DNA of 64,000 bases from BM003 sp963783695 (GCA_963783695.1 CAWAOM010000003.1:310001-374000); one strand, 5' to 3'. Positions 46,039 through 55,843 are shown, numbered from the stretch's first letter. Numbers and translations are program-made. The notes: a model not told the origin generated them from the sequence alone.

Positions 46039-46638
46039 TTAGCCAAACTGGCGGCCAAGGGCAAAGGTATAGATAAGTACTGCGGGAATCTCCGCCAGCA
46101 GGCGCAAGCCGTCCAGCAGCAACAGGCGCGTGCGCGAGCGCTGCCAATCGGTGAATAAAGCCAGCAGCGCGCGGCCGAGGAGATAGGCCATTACGTTGAG
46201 GCTGAGCACCGCGAATACGACTGGCCAGCCCATGAAGTAGTGCGGGTTGGTGACGCCCATTTGCGGTGCCATCCAGGACAACACTGCACAGGCAGTGAGA
46301 ATTGCCTGGGTCGACAGGATAATCCCGGGGACCTGGTTGACCACCGGGATCAGAGGCAGCGCGAGGCTCAGCGCGAGGCCGATATTCATTAGCAGGTCGA
46401 TGCGCCCGGTGCCGCTTGCGAAGAGCTGGCCCAGGGATGGGGCGTCGCTGATCCCGAATATATGCGGGTACCCGAGCAGCAACAGAACCAGCACCGCCGC
46501 GTAACGCAACAGAGGCAGGTAAATGCGTTCGGTCAACCAGCCCACGACCGCCACGTTCTCGGTCGATGGCAACAGCCTTGCCTCGATCCGCAGCACGATC
46601 AGCGATGCGACAAGGTAACAGGCTACGGCTGTCAGCAT
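46039..46638 (-). CDS. Predicted multi-pass membrane protein of unknown function
   Basis: I recognise no named family. The 199-residue protein has about five hydrophobic segments: ACYLVASLIVLRI, LRYAAVLVLLLLGYPHIFG, LLMNIGLALSLALPLIPVV, LSTQAILTACAVLSWMAPQ, and VVFAVLSLNVMAYLLGRALLALF. The ATG lies six bases from the ahcY terminator T-run, leaving no space for a normal ribosome binding site. It may be leaderless from a start site in the terminator, or translated by read-through. Confidence 0.7.
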   Translation of the reverse strand: MLTAVACYLVASLIVLRIEARLLPSTENVAVVGWLTERIYLPLLRYAAVLVLLLLGYPHIFGISDAPSLGQLFASGTGRIDLLMNIGLALSLALPLIPVVNQVPGIILSTQAILTACAVLSWMAPQMGVTNPHYFMGWPVVFAVLSLNVMAYLLGRALLALFTDWQRSRTRLLLLDGLRLLAEIPAVLIYTFALGRQFG

Positions 46639-46643
46639 AGGCG

Positions 46644-46675
46644 AAAAAACAGAGGCGGCCGGCGGGCCGCCTCTG
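46644..46675 (-). terminator. Intrinsic terminator of ahcY
   Basis: The perfect 11-bp stem (46650-46660 with 46665-46675, loop of four) is followed on the minus strand by six T (46644-46649). It is placed 18 bases after the ahcY stop. Confidence 0.96.
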
Positions 46676-46692
46676 CAGCGAGAGTCATGCGC

Positions 46693-48108
46693 CTAGTAGC
46701 GATAGTGATCGGGCTTGTACGGACCGTCCTGGGCTACGCCGATATAGTCGGCCTGCTCCTTTGTCAGCGCGGTCAGGTTCACTCCGATCCTCTCGAGATG
46801 CAGCCGGGCGACTTTTTCGTCGAGGTGTTTTGGCAGTACATAGACCTCGTTATTGTATCGCTCGCGATGGTTCCAAAGCTCGATTTGCGCCAGCACCTGG
46901 TTGGTAAACGAGTTAGACATCACGAAACTGGGGTGGCCGGTGCCGCAGCCGAGATTGACCAGTCTTCCCTGTGCCAGCAGCGTTATGCGCGTGCCGTCAG
47001 GGAAAATAATCTGATCGACCTGGTCCTTGACGTTTTCCCACTCGTATTGTTCGAGGCTGGCGACATCGATCTCGTTGTCGAAATGACCGATGTTGCAGAC
47101 GATCGCCTGATCTTTCATGCGCAGCATGTGATCATGGGTGATGACGTTGTAGTTGCCGGTCGCGGTGACAAAAATATCCGCCTTGTCGCAGGCATCGTCC
47201 ATGGTCACGACGCGATAACCCTCCATTGCCGCCTGTAGCGCGCAGATCGGGTCGATCTCGGTAATCCAGACCGTGGCGCCAAGCCCGCGCAGAGACTGCG
47301 CGCTGCCTTTGCCAACGTCACCGTAGCCCGCCACGATCGCGATCTTGCCGGCAACCATAACGTCTGTCGCCCGTTTGATCCCATCGACCAGTGATTCGCG
47401 GCAACCATAGAGGTTGTCGAATTTTGACTTCGTGACCGAATCGTTGACATTAATAGCGGGAAACGGCAGCGAGCCCTCTTTCATCAGTTCGTAGAGACGA
47501 TGCACACCGGTGGTTGTTTCTTCTGTAACACCTTGTATTTTTTCAAGAATTCTGGAGTAGTAACGCGGTTTCGTGTCGAGTCGCCGGGCAATTGCCGCAA
47601 ATAACGAACGTTCTTCATGGCTGCCGGGATTGTCGAGTACAGAGCGATCCTGTTCGGCGCGAGAGCCGAGCATCACCAGCATCGTTGCGTCGCCACCATC
47701 GTCGAGAATCATGTTCGGCGTGCCGCCGTCGGCCCATTCCATGATGCGATGGGTGTACTCCCAGTACTCATCGAGGCTCTCACCCTTAAAAGCAAAAACC
47801 GGGGTACCGCCGGCGGCGATAGCCGCTGCCGCATGGTCCTGGGTTGAATAGATGTTGCAGGATGCCCAGCGCACTTCCGCGCCCAGGGCCTCGAGAGTTT
47901 CGATCAGAACTGCGGTCTGAATCGTCATGTGGAGCGACCCGGCGATCCGCGCCCCGGCGAGAGGTTGCTGGTCGCCGAATTCGCCGCGGACTGCCATCAG
48001 GCCCGGCATTTCGGTCTCGGCGATCGCGATTTCCTTGCGGCCCCATTCAGCGAGTTCGATGTCGGCGATCTTGTAGTCGGGCGTCATATTAACGGCGGCT
48101 TCGGTCAT
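46693..48108 (-). CDS. ahcY: Adenosylhomocysteinase
   Basis: AhcY hydrolyses S-adenosylhomocysteine to adenosine and homocysteine, relieving product inhibition of methyltransferases. The 471-residue protein has N-terminal DYKIADIELAEWGRKEI, NAD-binding VAGYGDVGKGSAQSLRG, and C-terminal KPDHYRY, a conserved ending. It follows metK by 48 bases on the same strand, forming an operon of the SAM cycle. I looked for an SAH riboswitch in the short leader and saw none. Confidence 0.98.
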   Translation of the reverse strand: MTEAAVNMTPDYKIADIELAEWGRKEIAIAETEMPGLMAVRGEFGDQQPLAGARIAGSLHMTIQTAVLIETLEALGAEVRWASCNIYSTQDHAAAAIAAGGTPVFAFKGESLDEYWEYTHRIMEWADGGTPNMILDDGGDATMLVMLGSRAEQDRSVLDNPGSHEERSLFAAIARRLDTKPRYYSRILEKIQGVTEETTTGVHRLYELMKEGSLPFPAINVNDSVTKSKFDNLYGCRESLVDGIKRATDVMVAGKIAIVAGYGDVGKGSAQSLRGLGATVWITEIDPICALQAAMEGYRVVTMDDACDKADIFVTATGNYNVITHDHMLRMKDQAIVCNIGHFDNEIDVASLEQYEWENVKDQVDQIIFPDGTRITLLAQGRLVNLGCGTGHPSFVMSNSFTNQVLAQIELWNHRERYNNEVYVLPKHLDEKVARLHLERIGVNLTALTKEQADYIGVAQDGPYKPDHYRY

Positions 48109-48156
48109 TACTTGCGCTCCTTCGTGAATTCGTTGTCGGCTGGGCGCGCCAGTTCT

Positions 48157-49317
48157 TCAGGCGGCCGCATCGCCCGCGAGGGCTTCTGCCAGATCGGTGC
48201 GTTCCCAGGAAAACCGCTCGGCGCTGCGTCCGAAATGGCCATAGGCCGCGGTCTTGCGGTAGATCGGCCGTTTGAGATCGAGCATCGTGACGATCCCGTA
48301 CGGCGTCAGGTCGAAGTGTTGTTCGATCAAGCGCACCAGTTCGGATTCGGGTACTTTGCCGGTGCCGAACGTCTCGACGCTGACACTGGTGGGCTCGGCA
48401 ACGCCGATCGCATACGAGATCTGGATCTCGCAGCGCTCGGCCAGACCCGCGGCGACGATGTTTTTTGCGACATAGCGGCACGCGTAGGCGGCCGAACGAT
48501 CGACCTTGGACGGGTCCTTGCCCGAGAAAGCACCGCCGCCGTGGCGGGCCATGCCGCCGTAGGTGTCAACAATGATTTTGCGGCCGGTAAGGCCGCAGTC
48601 GCCGACCGGACCGCCGATGACGAAACGCCCGGTCGGGTTGATGTGGTATCGGGTGCTGGAACTCAGCCATTCAGAGGGGATCACCGGTTTGATGATCTCG
48701 TCCATGACGGCCTCGTGCAGGCTTGCCTGGCTGATGTCCGGGTCGTGCTGCGTCGACAGCACTATTGCCTCGACGCCGGTCGGTTTGCCGTTCTCATAGC
48801 GAAAACTCACCTGGCTCTTGGCGTCCGGGCGCAACCAGGTCAGTGTGTGGTTTTTGCGCAGCTCGGCCTGGCGCCGGACCAGTGCATGGGCGAAATGTAT
48901 CGGCGCCGGCATCAGCGACTCGGTCTCATTGCTGGCATAGCCGAACATCATTCCCTGGTCACCGGCGCCCTGTTTTTCCGGTGCTTCGCGGTCGACGCCC
49001 TGGGCAATGTCGGTGGACTGCTTGCCGATGGCGTTCAGGACCGCGCAAGTCGCGCCATCGAATCCCAGTTCGGAGTTGTCATAACCGATATCGAGAATGA
49101 CACCACGCGTGATTTCCTCGAGATCGACCCAGGCGGACGTCGTAATCTCGCCCGCAATGATTGCCATGCCGGTCTTGACCATGGTTTCGCAGGCGACATG
49201 GGCGTCCCTGTCTTCGCTCAGTATGGCGTCGAGAACGGCATCCGATATCTGGTCGGCAACCTTGTCCGGATGGCCTTCCGATACTGACTCGGAAGTGAAA
49301 ACATTATTCGATAGCAT
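48157..49317 (-). CDS. metK: S-adenosylmethionine synthetase
   Basis: MetK makes SAM from methionine and ATP. It has 386 residues. FTSESVSEGHPDKVADQISD, GDQGMMFGYASNET, and the P-loop-like GGAFSGKDPSKVDRSAAY are signature motifs. It starts at the ATG at 49315-49317 and is the first gene of metK-ahcY. Confidence 0.98.
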   Translation of the reverse strand: MLSNNVFTSESVSEGHPDKVADQISDAVLDAILSEDRDAHVACETMVKTGMAIIAGEITTSAWVDLEEITRGVILDIGYDNSELGFDGATCAVLNAIGKQSTDIAQGVDREAPEKQGAGDQGMMFGYASNETESLMPAPIHFAHALVRRQAELRKNHTLTWLRPDAKSQVSFRYENGKPTGVEAIVLSTQHDPDISQASLHEAVMDEIIKPVIPSEWLSSSTRYHINPTGRFVIGGPVGDCGLTGRKIIVDTYGGMARHGGGAFSGKDPSKVDRSAAYACRYVAKNIVAAGLAERCEIQISYAIGVAEPTSVSVETFGTGKVPESELVRLIEQHFDLTPYGIVTMLDLKRPIYRKTAAYGHFGRSAERFSWERTDLAEALAGDAAA

Positions 49318-49352
49318 GGAAATACCTGAAAAGCTCGAGACGCAAACCGACT

Positions 49353-49358
49353 ATTATA
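49353..49358 (-). promoter_or_regulatory. Candidate -10 element of metK-ahcY
   Basis: TATAAT on the minus strand, a perfect -10 hexamer, gives a leader of about 30 bases before the metK ATG. No good -35 is seen at 16-18 bases. A GCATT/AATGC inverted repeat lies just upstream of it (near 49365-49378). Confidence 0.4.
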
Positions 49359-49413
49359 TGTTTTCGCATTTCATAATGCATGACGATTCGGGTGAACAAG
49401 GAGAAATGCCGCG

Positions 49414-49968
49414 ATGGTCAGGATGACGAGCCCGATTTGCGATTTTGGCTGGCATGCGCCGGCGTTTTCCCTGCCCGATCCCGCGGGCCGGCTGTGGACC
49501 CTGGAGCAGTGCCGGGGTGAGCGCGGCACGCTGGTGATGTTCATCTGCAATCACTGTCCGTATGTTCAGGCGGTCATAGACCGGCTGGTCGCCGATGCCC
49601 GCGGGTTGCGCGATTCCGGGGTCAGCAGCGTTGCGATTATGTCCAATGACGTTGCGACTTTCCCCGAAGACGGCCCCGAGCACATGGCGCGTCTGGCCGC
49701 AGCGCTGGATTTTCCGTTTCCCTATCTTTACGACCAGTCGCAGGCCACGGCGCACGCCTATGGCGCGGTGTGCACCCCGGATTTCTTTGGTTTCAATTCC
49801 AGGCTCGAATTGCAGTACCGTGGTCGCCTGGACGAGAGCGGACGTGAGCCGGCGCCGGCAGCGGCGCGGCGAGAGTTGCTGGTGGCCATGCAGACTGTCG
49901 CCGCCACCGGGCGCGGCCCGACCGAGCAATTTGCCAGTGTCGGCTGTTCGATTAAATGGCGCGAATAG
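49414..49968 (+). CDS. Thioredoxin-fold (AhpC/TSA-like) family protein
   Basis: This 184-residue cytoplasmic protein has the family signature MFICNHCPYVQAVIDRL (CxxC at 45 and 48), SVAIMSNDVATFPEDGPEHM, and YGAVCTPDFFGF. This group of thioredoxin-like proteins is common in proteobacteria, with redox function unassigned. The start is the ATG at 49414 with AAGGAG 10 bases upstream; another ATG lies three codons in. It is divergent from metK. Confidence 0.88.
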   Translation: MVRMTSPICDFGWHAPAFSLPDPAGRLWTLEQCRGERGTLVMFICNHCPYVQAVIDRLVADARGLRDSGVSSVAIMSNDVATFPEDGPEHMARLAAALDFPFPYLYDQSQATAHAYGAVCTPDFFGFNSRLELQYRGRLDESGREPAPAAARRELLVAMQTVAATGRGPTEQFASVGCSIKWRE

Positions 49969-50066
49969 CGGCGCGTGCCCGGGATTGTGGCCCGAGCCCA
50001 AGTTGCCCGTATCGATGGCTTATTAGAGAATAGGCGTCTTTACCTTTCCATGCAGAAACAAATCCG

Positions 50067-52070
50067 ATGCCGAGTCGAACAGAACTTGCCAACGCGATCC
50101 GCGCGTTGAGTATGGATGCCGTGCAGGCCGCCAATTCGGGGCACCCGGGGGCGCCCATGGGGATGGCCGATATCGCCGAGGTGTTGTGGAATGACTTCCT
50201 CCGCCACAACCCTGGTGATCCGCGCTGGTTCAACCGTGACCGCTTCGTTCTCTCGAACGGCCACGGCTCGATGCTGCTCTACTCCCTGCTGCATCTTAGC
50301 GGTTACGATCTTCCGCTCGAGCAGCTGCGCAATTTTCGCCAGATGGGATTCAAGACCGCCGGTCATCCGGAAGTCGATTTGTCGATTGGCGTCGAAACCA
50401 CGACCGGACCTCTCGGTCAGGGCATCGCTAACGCGGTGGGAATGGCGCTCGCTGAGAAGATCCTCGCATCGCGTTTCAACAGGGCGGACTTCCCGCTGAT
50501 CGATCATCACACCTATGTCTTTCTCGGTGACGGCTGCATGATGGAGGGCATATCGCACGAGGCATGTTCGCTAGCGGGAACGCTGCGCCTCGGCAAGCTG
50601 ATCGCGCTGTACGACGATAACGGCATCTCGATCGATGGCGAGGTGAGCGGCTGGTTCACCGACGACACGCCAGCGCGTTTCAGGGCATACGGATGGCAGG
50701 TGATCCGCGACGTCGACGGCCATGATCCCGAGGAGATCCGCCAGGCGATCGAGACCGCGCGCGGCGAAACCTCTATGCCTACCCTGATTTGCTGCCGCAC
50801 GGTGATCGGCTACGGTTCGCCGAACAAACAGGGTACCGCTGCGACCCATGGCGCGCCTTTGGGCGCCGATGAAATCGCGCTGGTGCGCAAACAGATCGGC
50901 TGGCCGTATCCGCCGTTCGAAGTGCCGCAGGATATCTATGGCGCCTGGGACGCCCGCGCCAGGGGCGCGCAAAGCCAGGCGCAATGGCAAGCGTTGTTCG
51001 ATGATTACCGCACGCACCACCCCGACCTGGCTGCGGAGCTTGCACGACGGATCGAAGGCGAGCTGCCGCCGGGCTGGGCGGCGGCGGCCGATGGCGTGAT
51101 CGCCGCCATCGACAGTGAGGCGGCTGCGGTGGCGACGCGCAAGGCTTCGCTGCGCTGTCTCGAGGGATTCGCCCCGTTGCTGCCCGAACTGATCGGCGGC
51201 TCGGCGGACCTGACCGGCTCCAACCTTACCTACTGGTCCGGGTCAAAGGCAGTGACCGGTGACGACGCTAACGGTAACTACCTGTACTTTGGCGTGCGTG
51301 AGTTCGCTATGGCCGCGATCATGAACGGGTTGTGGCTGCACGGTGGCATCAAACCGTACGGTGCGACGTTCCTGACGTTTTCCGATTACGCGCGTAACGC
51401 GATCCGGATGGCTGCGCTGATGCGGGTGCCAGGAATTTTTGTTTTCACCCACGATTCCATCGGGCTTGGCGAAGACGGCCCCACCCATCAGCCGATCGAG
51501 CACCTGGCCAGCCTCAGGATCATCCCAAACCTGCACGTTTGGCGTCCTTGCGATGCGGTCGAGTCTGCTCAGGCTTGGCGTGCCGCGCTGGAGAGCGCCG
51601 ATGCACCCAGCGCTCTGGTGTTTACTCGTCAGGGCCTGCCGCACCAGGAGCGCGATCAGGCGCAGATCGCGGCGATTGCGCGCGGCGGATACGTTTTGCA
51701 GGATTGCGATGGCGAACCGGAGTTAATCCTGATCGCGACGGGGTCCGAGGTGAGCATCGCGGCCAAGGCGTGTGAGACGCTGGCGGCTGCGGGGCGCCGG
51801 GTGCGCCTGGTTTCGATGCCGTGTACGTCATTGTTCGATTCACAGGACACGGCCTACAGGGAGGCGGTATTGCCGGCGAAGGTACGGTCGCGGCTGGCAA
51901 TCGAAGCCGGGGTCAGCGATTTCTGGTACCGCTACGTGGGCACTGATGGCAGCGTGATCGGCATCGATCGCTTTGGCGAGTCGGCGCCGGCGGAGTTGCT
52001 GTTCGAGCATTTTGGTTTTACCGCCGAGCGCATTTGCGAGAAAGCGCTCAGTCTGATTGATAACAAATGA
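50067..52070 (+). CDS. tkt: Transketolase
   Basis: Thiamine-diphosphate enzyme of the pentose phosphate (and possibly Calvin) pathway. It has 667 residues and begins MPSRTELANAIRALSMDAVQ. ThDP-binding GDGCMMEGISHEACSLAG, NGHGSMLLYSLLHL, and pyrimidine-domain THDSIGLGEDGPTHQPIEHL are present. It is first in tkt-gap-pgk-pyk, all plus strand. No fructose-bisphosphate aldolase gene follows, unlike many similar operons. Confidence 0.98.
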   Translation: MPSRTELANAIRALSMDAVQAANSGHPGAPMGMADIAEVLWNDFLRHNPGDPRWFNRDRFVLSNGHGSMLLYSLLHLSGYDLPLEQLRNFRQMGFKTAGHPEVDLSIGVETTTGPLGQGIANAVGMALAEKILASRFNRADFPLIDHHTYVFLGDGCMMEGISHEACSLAGTLRLGKLIALYDDNGISIDGEVSGWFTDDTPARFRAYGWQVIRDVDGHDPEEIRQAIETARGETSMPTLICCRTVIGYGSPNKQGTAATHGAPLGADEIALVRKQIGWPYPPFEVPQDIYGAWDARARGAQSQAQWQALFDDYRTHHPDLAAELARRIEGELPPGWAAAADGVIAAIDSEAAAVATRKASLRCLEGFAPLLPELIGGSADLTGSNLTYWSGSKAVTGDDANGNYLYFGVREFAMAAIMNGLWLHGGIKPYGATFLTFSDYARNAIRMAALMRVPGIFVFTHDSIGLGEDGPTHQPIEHLASLRIIPNLHVWRPCDAVESAQAWRAALESADAPSALVFTRQGLPHQERDQAQIAAIARGGYVLQDCDGEPELILIATGSEVSIAAKACETLAAAGRRVRLVSMPCTSLFDSQDTAYREAVLPAKVRSRLAIEAGVSDFWYRYVGTDGSVIGIDRFGESAPAELLFEHFGFTAERICEKALSLIDNK

Positions 52071-52110
52071 TACGGTCGGCATTGCGCCGACTGAGAAGGA
52101 GAAACGAAAG

Positions 52111-53124
52111 ATGGCAGTTAAAATTGGCATCAATGGATATGGCCGCATCGGCCGCAACGTCTTGCGCGCGCTGTATGAGTCGGGCCGTACTTCCGAGCTC
52201 CAGATCGTCGCATTGAACGATCTGGGCGACGCGGAGACCAACGCACACCTGACCCGTTTCGACACCGCCCATGGGAAGTTTCCTGGCGAAGTCAAAGTAG
52301 AGGGCGGTGACCTCGTGGTGAATGGCGATCGCATAAAAGTGCTTGCCGAGCGCGACCCTGGCAAATTGCCGTGGGGCGAACTCGGGGTCGACGTGGTCTT
52401 CGAATGCACGGGCCTGTTCAACAACCGCGCCGCCGCCTCGAAGCACCTTGCCGCAGGTGCGCGGAAAGTGCTTATTTCGGCGCCGGCCGGAAAGGACGTC
52501 GACGCGACGATTGTATATGGCGTCAATCATGGTTCACTGAAGGCCAGCGACCAGATCGTGTCGAACGCCTCCTGCACGACCAACTGCCTGGCGCCGCTGG
52601 TAAAGCCACTGCATGAAAAGATCGGTGTAGTGAATGGCCTGATGACGACGATTCATGCCTACACCAATGACCAGGTTTTGACTGACGTATTCCACAAGGA
52701 TCTGCGGCGCGCCAGATCGGCGACGATGTCGATGATTCCGACCAAGACCGGTGCGGCTGCCGCGGTCGGTTTGGTGTTGCCGGAACTCGCCGGCAAGCTC
52801 GACGGATTCTCGGTCCGCGTTCCTACGATCAACGTCTCGCTGGTCGATCTGACGTTTACTGCCGGGCGCGAAACCAGTATCGACGAAATCAACGCGGTGC
52901 TGCGCGAAGCATCACAGGGCGAGCTCGCGGGCGTTCTGGGCTACAACGATGGACCGCTGGTTTCTATCGACTTCAATCACGACCCCGCATCGTCCACTTA
53001 CGATGCGACTATGACTCGCGTGGTAGATGGCACTCTGGTGAAGGTTTGCTCCTGGTATGACAATGAATGGGGCTTCTCCAACCGGATGCTGGACACGACA
53101 CTCGCGTTGATCAGCGCCAGCTGA
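52111..53124 (+). CDS. gap: Glyceraldehyde-3-phosphate dehydrogenase, type I
   Basis: GAPDH oxidises glyceraldehyde 3-phosphate to 1,3-bisphosphoglycerate. It has 337 residues and begins MAVKIGINGYGRIGRNVLRA. The active-site cysteine lies in SNASCTTNCLAPL, and the C-terminal WYDNEWGFSNRM is typical. AAGGAG precedes the ATG at 52111; a TTG/ATG-type start further upstream lies in the tkt end and is rejected. Erythrose-4-phosphate dehydrogenase is the main alternative, but linkage to pgk and pyk favours GAPDH. Confidence 0.95.
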   Translation: MAVKIGINGYGRIGRNVLRALYESGRTSELQIVALNDLGDAETNAHLTRFDTAHGKFPGEVKVEGGDLVVNGDRIKVLAERDPGKLPWGELGVDVVFECTGLFNNRAAASKHLAAGARKVLISAPAGKDVDATIVYGVNHGSLKASDQIVSNASCTTNCLAPLVKPLHEKIGVVNGLMTTIHAYTNDQVLTDVFHKDLRRARSATMSMIPTKTGAAAAVGLVLPELAGKLDGFSVRVPTINVSLVDLTFTAGRETSIDEINAVLREASQGELAGVLGYNDGPLVSIDFNHDPASSTYDATMTRVVDGTLVKVCSWYDNEWGFSNRMLDTTLALISAS

Positions 53125-53162
53125 ACCAGTAACCCGCGTTTTAGCGTGCCGGCCCAGCAACG

Positions 53163-53178
53163 CCGCCCGTCAGGGCGG
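53163..53178 (+). other. Hairpin between gap and pgk
   Basis: CCGCCC / GGGCGG with a GTCA loop lies in the 86-base gap, without a T-run. It could be an mRNA processing or stabilising element that sets relative gap and pgk expression. Confidence 0.4.
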
Positions 53179-53210
53179 TGCTGCCAGGGCCGGGCGTGCA
53201 GGGGTGGCAA

Positions 53211-54398
53211 ATGAATATCCTGAGAATGTGTGATACCGAGTTGGCCGGCAAAACCGTGCTGATTCGCGAAGATCTCAACGTGCCAGTCAAGGATGGTACG
53301 GTAACGAGCGATGCACGCATCCGTGCCGCGGTGCCGACAATCCGCGCCGCCGTGGATGCCGGCGCCGGCGTAATCGTGATGTCTCATCTCGGTCGCCCGA
53401 CCGAAGGGCAGCCGGAAGCAAAGTTCTCATGCGAGCCCGTTGCTGCCCGCCTGGCCCGGTTGCTTGGGCAAAAAGTCGCGTTTGCCCGCGACTGGATTGA
53501 CGGCGTAACCGTTGCGCCGGGCGAGGTGGTTCTGACCGAAAACGTGCGCTTCAACGCTGGCGAAAAAGCCAACGATGACACGCTGTCGCGGCGCATGGCG
53601 GCTTTGTGTGACGTGTTCGTGATGGATGCGTTCGGAACCGCGCATCGCGCCCAGGCCAGCACCCACGGGGTAGCGAAATACGCTCCCGTCGCATGTGCCG
53701 GCCCGCTTCTCGTGAGTGAACTCGAAGCGCTTGCGCGCGGCCTGAAACATCCGGCCACTCCGGTCGTGGCGATTGTTGGTGGGGCCAAGGTATCCACCAA
53801 GCTCGAGGTGCTGGAAGCGTTGGCCATGAAGGTAGACCATCTTATCGTTGGCGGTGGAATCGCAAACACGTTTATTGCGGCCGCGGGCCATGCGGTCGGC
53901 AAATCGCTGTACGAGCCCGACCTGGTCGCCAAGGCGGCCTCACTGCTGGCGCGCGGCGAGCGCGGCGAAGGTGCCAGCATTCCGATTCCGGTGGACGTCG
54001 TTGTCGCCCGCGAGTTTTCGGCAACGGCCGAAGCCGATATTCGCGGCGTTGACAAGGTAGGGGCCGACGAGATGATCATGGATGTGGGCCCGGACACGGC
54101 GGATCTGCTGGGAGAGATCGTCAGCAAGGCCGGTACCATCGTCTGGAACGGTCCGCTGGGCGTTTTCGAGTTCGATCAGTTTGGCGAGGGAACACGCAGC
54201 CTTGCGCAGGCGGTCGCCGAAAGCCCGGCGTTTTCCATCGCCGGCGGCGGTGACACGCTTGCGGCACTGGAAAAGTACGAACTCGGCGATCGTATCTCCT
54301 ATGTCTCGACTGGCGGTGGCGCATTCCTGGAATTTCTCGAGGGCAAGCCGTTACCGGCAGTCGAAATCCTCGAAGAGCGGGCAAGGCGGGCAGCGTGA
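53211..54398 (+). CDS. pgk: Phosphoglycerate kinase
   Basis: PGK transfers phosphate from 1,3-bisphosphoglycerate to ADP. It has 395 residues. LIREDLNVPVKDG, SHLGRPTEG, VDHLIVGGGIANTF, and VWNGPLGVFEFDQF are canonical. The start is the ATG at 53211 with AGGGGTGG upstream. The stop overlaps the pyk GTG (GTGA), so the genes are translationally coupled. Confidence 0.98.
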   Translation: MNILRMCDTELAGKTVLIREDLNVPVKDGTVTSDARIRAAVPTIRAAVDAGAGVIVMSHLGRPTEGQPEAKFSCEPVAARLARLLGQKVAFARDWIDGVTVAPGEVVLTENVRFNAGEKANDDTLSRRMAALCDVFVMDAFGTAHRAQASTHGVAKYAPVACAGPLLVSELEALARGLKHPATPVVAIVGGAKVSTKLEVLEALAMKVDHLIVGGGIANTFIAAAGHAVGKSLYEPDLVAKAASLLARGERGEGASIPIPVDVVVAREFSATAEADIRGVDKVGADEMIMDVGPDTADLLGEIVSKAGTIVWNGPLGVFEFDQFGEGTRSLAQAVAESPAFSIAGGGDTLAALEKYELGDRISYVSTGGGAFLEFLEGKPLPAVEILEERARRAA

Positions 54399-55843
54399 GC
54401 GATCCGGCGCGGGCGTTGAGACGCACCAAGATCGTCGCAACGCTCGGCCCTGCGAGCGAAAGTCCCGAGCGGTTGCGCGAGCTGATTGCAGCGGGCGTGG
54501 ACGTTGTTCGCCTGAATTTCTCGCACGGCACCGCAGAGGGCCACTTGCGGCGCGCGGCGCTGGTGCGCGAGGTGGCGGACGAACTCGGTCAGGATATTGC
54601 GATCCTCGGTGATCTGCAGGGGCCGAAGATCAGGGTCGAGGGTTTTGCCACCGGCAGCGTCGTGCTGAACCAGGATCAGGAGTTCATATTGGATGCCGAA
54701 CTCGGTGCCAGTGACGGCGACAGCAACCGGGTGGGGCTTGGATACAAGCATTTGCCGCAGGATGTCAGTGTCGGTAGCCGCTTATTGCTCGACGACGGCA
54801 AAATTGAGCTCGAAGTCCGCGCGGTCGAGGGATCGCGCGTGATTACCCGGGTAGTTACCGCAGGCAAGCTCAGCGACAACAAGGGCATTAACCTCAAAGG
54901 CGGCGGTTTATCCGCGCCGGCGCTCACCGCCAAGGACCGCCAGGACATCGTGACGGCGGCGCAAATGGGGGTCGATTATCTTGCTGTGTCGTTTCCGCGC
55001 GATGCCAGCGATATCGAAGCCGCACGCGCTTTGTTGCACGAGGCCGGCGGAACGGGCCGCATCGTGGCGAAGATTGAGCGTACCGAGGCTATCGAGAATA
55101 TCGAGGAAATCGTCAGGGCGAGCGAGGTGATCATGGTCGCGCGCGGCGACCTTGGCGTCGAAATGGGCTACTCGACAGTGCCCGGGCTGCAAAAACGCAT
55201 CCTCAAACTGACCCGGCGGCTGAACCGGGTTTCCATTATTGCGACGCAGATGATGGAGTCGATGATCGTCAACGCGATGCCGACCCGGGCTGAAGTCTCC
55301 GATGTTGCCAATGCCGTGCTGGATGGCACTGATGCAGTCATGCTGTCGGCGGAAACGGCGATAGGCGAGCACCCGGTGGAAGTCGTCCATGCGATGGCCG
55401 AAGCCTGTATCGGTGCCGAGCAGCACCATTCAGAACTGCGCGCATACAAGCCACGTATCGAAGACGATTTCGAGAACATCGACCAGGCGATCGCGATGGC
55501 GGTAATGTACACCGCGAATCACCTCCATGTACGCGCGATCGCGGCGCTGACCGAGTCGGGCGCGACCACATTGTGGATTTCCCGTGTGCGGTCCGATATT
55601 CCGATTTTTGCGTTTGCCCGCCACGCCGAAACACGGCGCCGCGTACGTCTCTATCGCGGCGTCTACCCGGTGCCTTTCGAGCCCACCCATATGGATTCAC
55701 AGGCCGGGTACCGCGAGGCTTTCGAACGGCTCCACGAGCGTGGTGCCGTGGACAACGGCGATTTCGTAATCTTTACGAAGGGTGATCGCGAAGGCGTCTC
55801 GGGCGGCACTAATGCAATGAAAATTTTGCGCGCTGACGTTTGA
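54395..55843 (+). CDS. pyk: Pyruvate kinase
   Basis: Pyruvate kinase makes ATP and pyruvate from phosphoenolpyruvate. It has 482 residues. RRTKIVATLGPASESPERL, VRLNFSHGTAEGH, catalytic-lysine region GRIVAKIERTEAIEN, and VMVARGDLGVEMGY are diagnostic. The GTG start overlaps the pgk stop. Length and domain order (barrel, B domain, C-terminal regulatory domain) are normal. PPi-PFK upstream in the pathway lacks allosteric control in most organisms, so flux control may fall here. Confidence 0.97.
   Translation: MSDPARALRRTKIVATLGPASESPERLRELIAAGVDVVRLNFSHGTAEGHLRRAALVREVADELGQDIAILGDLQGPKIRVEGFATGSVVLNQDQEFILDAELGASDGDSNRVGLGYKHLPQDVSVGSRLLLDDGKIELEVRAVEGSRVITRVVTAGKLSDNKGINLKGGGLSAPALTAKDRQDIVTAAQMGVDYLAVSFPRDASDIEAARALLHEAGGTGRIVAKIERTEAIENIEEIVRASEVIMVARGDLGVEMGYSTVPGLQKRILKLTRRLNRVSIIATQMMESMIVNAMPTRAEVSDVANAVLDGTDAVMLSAETAIGEHPVEVVHAMAEACIGAEQHHSELRAYKPRIEDDFENIDQAIAMAVMYTANHLHVRAIAALTESGATTLWISRVRSDIPIFAFARHAETRRRVRLYRGVYPVPFEPTHMDSQAGYREAFERLHERGAVDNGDFVIFTKGDREGVSGGTNAMKILRADV

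Noticed and set aside
48109..48156. SAH riboswitch before ahcY
   Set aside because: The metK-ahcY gap is only 48 bases and shows no conserved helix set; too short for the known SAH aptamer plus expression platform.
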